DNA of 7,244 nucleotides from NCBI GenBank assembly GCA_001820675.1, contig MHQO01000005.1, positions 1 through 7,244 on the forward strand, given 5' to 3'. Below, in pieces: positions 5,965 to 7,244 of this stretch. Origin of the DNA: Candidatus Sungbacteria bacterium RIFCSPLOWO2_01_FULL_47_10. GTDB taxonomy: Bacteria > Patescibacteriota > Minisyncoccia > Sungbacterales > GWA2-42-14. Numbering within the stretch: the stretch's first letter is position 1; every line of letters begins with the position of its first letter. The translations under genes were made by a program, and so were the position numbers. The notes beneath the pieces were generated by a model. The model had not been told where the DNA came from. It did no database searches and was given only the letters and a program-made list of their open reading frames with translations.

Positions 5965-6087
5965 TTGTCTTGCCGCGAATGTGAAAAATTTTCAGCAGGA
6001 ATTGAAATTTTTAATGAGTCTGGTAATGTAAACAGTAAGCTCTTTGAATTTGAGAGGGGTCATTGTGAGCGAGAATGCGCAAGTTAA
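5965..6087 (+). pseudogene. Possible third cysteine-rich miniprotein, start unclear or frameshifted
   Basis: The frame reads SCRECEKFSAGIEIFNESG onward and ends GHCERECAS at TAA 6085-6087, about 40 residues from TTG 5965. It has CxxC near the start and H-C-x3-C near the end, resembling the neighbours' zinc-finger layout but with about 26 residues between. The only in-frame start is TTG 5965, which has no well-placed ribosome site. AAAGG (5946-5950) sits seven bases before ATG 5958, but that ATG is in another frame and reaches a stop after eight codons. Removing one T after that ATG would join it to this frame as M-V-L-S-C-R-E-C. So this may be a small gene broken by one base, a sequencing error, or a chance frame. 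It overlaps the dut start by 23 bases. Confidence 0.3.
6002..6029 (+). promoter_or_regulatory. Weak candidate promoter for dut
   Basis: TTGAAA (6002-6007; 5 of 6) with a 16-base spacer and TAATGT (6024-6029; 3 of 6). It would start transcription about 30 bases before the dut GTG. It was found by eye and the -10 box is poor. Since a terminator lies upstream at 5874-5905, dut should need a promoter somewhere between 5906 and 6064. Confidence 0.25.
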
Positions 6088-6649
6088 GATTTTTGTGTTA
6101 CCCGGCGGGCGCCTTCCGAAGCGCATGACTTCGGGTTCGGTTGGGTTCGATGCGCGGATTCGCGCGGTTGTATCCCCGACAGAAACAGATCCTGCAAACC
6201 CGAATTTGCGAAAAACCCTTTTCGATTTTCGGGTTTGGCCCGAAGATCCTCTTGTCGAGCGTCACGTTCATGTAAAGCAAGCCGAGGAAGGAAATCAGCT
6301 GATGTATCGGATGGAACCCAACGAACGTGTTCTTGTCGGAGTCGGTTTTCTTACGCAAATGCAGTTTCCAATGTTTTATTGGGTGTTGCCACGAAGCGGA
6401 CTTGCGTCAAAATATGGAATCTTGGTTTCAAATGCTCCGGGTACCGTAGACCCCGACTACCGCGGGGAGGCGGGGGTGATTGTGGATAACAGGAATCAGC
6501 ATTCGTTCGATCTTTTTTTGGGAATGCGTATTGCGCAAATTGTGTTTATGCCTGCGAGTATTCCCGAGCTTGTTGTTGTGGAATCTGTGGAAGGGCTGGA
6601 AGAGACCAGGCGCGGGAGCGGGGGATTTGGCTCAACGGGGATTCGATAA
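6065..6649 (+). CDS. dut: dUTP diphosphatase, long form
   Basis: Hydrolyses dUTP to dUMP and diphosphate, keeping uracil out of DNA and feeding thymidylate synthesis; the enzyme is normally a cytoplasmic homotrimer. All five family motifs are visible in the 194-residue product: motif 1 SGSVGFDARI (about 23-32), motif 2 PRSGLASKYGI (about 109-119), motif 3 GTVDPDYRGE (about 126-135, with the catalytic Asp), motif 4 GMRIAQIVF (about 153-161) and the C-terminal phosphate-closing arm RRGSGGFGSTG. The last motif and PRSGLA separate it from dCTP deaminases. It is longer than the usual ~150 residues, mostly because about 75 residues lie between motifs 1 and 2, including a charged stretch FDFRVWPEDPLVERHVHVK. 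GTG 6065 is chosen because GAGAGGGG (6052-6059) lies five bases upstream; TTG 6044 in the same frame would add seven residues without a ribosome site. Confidence 0.95.
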   Translation: MSENAQVKIFVLPGGRLPKRMTSGSVGFDARIRAVVSPTETDPANPNLRKTLFDFRVWPEDPLVERHVHVKQAEEGNQLMYRMEPNERVLVGVGFLTQMQFPMFYWVLPRSGLASKYGILVSNAPGTVDPDYRGEAGVIVDNRNQHSFDLFLGMRIAQIVFMPASIPELVVVESVEGLEETRRGSGGFGSTGIR

Positions 6650-6682
6650 AAAATACCGCGTATGTGTATTACGCGGTTTTTT
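6649..6682. terminator. Bidirectional terminator shared by dut and the phosphatidyltransferase gene
   Basis: ACCGCGTA (6655-6662) pairs perfectly with TACGCGGT (6670-6677) around a 7-base loop. A-rich sequence (6648-6653) lies on the left and a T run (6677-6682) on the right. It starts right at the dut stop and contains the stop codon of the - strand gene (6671-6669). Confidence 0.85.
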
Positions 6683-7196
6683 CAAATGCGATGATTTGCG
6701 AGAGAAGACTCATCCAGGAAAAAATAACTGCCGTTGCCGATACGGCAATGCCGAATATCAGCAGGGACTGATTCAAAAACACCAGGCCAAGCATGAGAAT
6801 GATCATGGATGCCGATTGGCGAACCATTTTTATCTTACCCACGACCGTTGCGGCTCCCCGGATATTCATGCACCGAAGCAGGGTCAGTATCCCTTCGGGC
6901 GCGAGCGTAAAGAGAATAACCCACAAAAGGGGCGAAACTCCCGCGTACCAGTAGATTGCGCCGAGCGTGCCTCCGTAAAGCGCTTTGTCCGCAATGGGGT
7001 CAATAATTTCTCCGAATCTGCTTTTTGCGTCAAACGCGCGAGCCGCGAGTCCGTCGAGCCAATCGGTAATAAGGGCGGCGATGAGAATGAGGAAGGCCGG
7101 CGCATAGAGGGAATGGGATATGGCCGCGACGATGAAAAAGGTCATTGCGATTCGCAAGAAGGACAAAGTGTTCGGAATCGATTTTTTTGAAAGCAT
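6669..7196 (-). CDS. pgsA: CDP-alcohol phosphatidyltransferase, probably phosphatidylglycerophosphate synthase
   Basis: Integral membrane enzyme that transfers a phosphatidyl group from a CDP-lipid to an alcohol. The 175-residue product carries the complete family motif D-x2-D-G-x2-A-R-x8-G-x3-D-x3-D: Asp45, Asp48, Gly49, Ala52, Arg53, Gly62, Asp66 and Asp70, which bind the metal pair and the CDP moiety. The N-terminus SIPNTLSFLRI is the usual PgsA-type entry (IPN-x-L-x2-x-R). About five to six hydrophobic segments follow, for example around 16-28, 32-44, 78-98, 128-145 and 147-165. The length is close to PgsA (about 180-190). The substrate is inferred, since the motif alone does not separate PG-phosphate from cardiolipin or inositol-type enzymes. 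ATG 7196 overlaps the stop codon of the upstream gene (TAATG), and AAAGG lies upstream, so it is probably translationally coupled in a - strand operon. Confidence 0.9.
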   Translation of the reverse strand: MLSKKSIPNTLSFLRIAMTFFIVAAISHSLYAPAFLILIAALITDWLDGLAARAFDAKSRFGEIIDPIADKALYGGTLGAIYWYAGVSPLLWVILFTLAPEGILTLLRCMNIRGAATVVGKIKMVRQSASMIILMLGLVFLNQSLLIFGIAVSATAVIFSWMSLLSQIIAFEKTA

Positions 7197-7244
7197 TACA
7201 CCCCACCTTTTCCGGTATCGGTTTCATCGTCGTCTTCTGCTTTT
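7196..7244 (-). CDS. C-terminal tail of an upstream gene (partial)
   Basis: The last 15 codons read KAEDDDETDTGKGGV, then TAA at 7198-7196, whose final A is the first base of the pgsA ATG. An acidic, low-complexity tail of this kind is not diagnostic of any family. The one-base stop/start overlap is the main reason to believe the frame: it is the normal arrangement of coupled genes. The function cannot be assigned from what is visible. Confidence 0.55.
   Translation of the reverse strand, partial: KAEDDDETDTGKGGV

Noticed and set aside
7030..7227. 65-residue - strand frame overlapping the start of pgsA
   Set aside because: It overlaps a clear phosphatidyltransferase gene on the same strand in another frame and has no recognisable features.

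Overview
The window looks like part of a small, streamlined bacterial genome, most likely a Patescibacteria/CPR member of the Parcubacteria (Paceibacteria) type. The basis is a UvrC that ends right after its nuclease domain, a long-form dUTPase, very small orphan proteins, short intergenic gaps closed by compact hairpin terminators, and several families of short AT-rich or palindromic repeats that interrupt genes without breaking the reading frame. The lineage is inferred from these traits; no rRNA or phylogenetic marker was compared. The standard genetic code fits all genes.

Layout, left to right. Positions 3-89 hold the last 28 codons of a membrane protein on +, followed by a terminator. 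uvrC (-, 1510-101) and uvrA (+, 1683-4688) are divergent and share a 172-base intergenic region. That region contains a candidate uvrA promoter, overlapping palindromes, and a dispersed repeat that supplies the uvrA start codon. Next come a 34-residue zinc-finger miniprotein (+, 4763-4867), a bidirectional terminator, a secreted protein of unknown function (-, 5402-4971), and a second zinc-finger protein (+, 5574-5864) whose first 34 residues match the miniprotein in design. After another terminator there is a possible third, perhaps decayed, cysteine-rich miniprotein (5965-6087) overlapping the start of dut (+, 6065-6649). A shared terminator separates dut from a CDP-alcohol phosphatidyltransferase gene (-, 7196-6669), which is translationally coupled to an upstream gene of which only an acidic tail is visible.

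Functionally, uvrA and uvrC supply damage recognition and dual incision for nucleotide excision repair (uvrB is not in the window), and dut keeps uracil out of DNA. The phosphatidyltransferase makes phospholipid head groups. The zinc-finger proteins and the secreted protein have no assigned role.

The two most notable observations are: (1) at least two, possibly three, LIM-like CxxC...HxxC proteins within 1.4 kb; and (2) four or five short-repeat insertions carried in frame by UvrC and UvrA, with two of the families present twice in the window.
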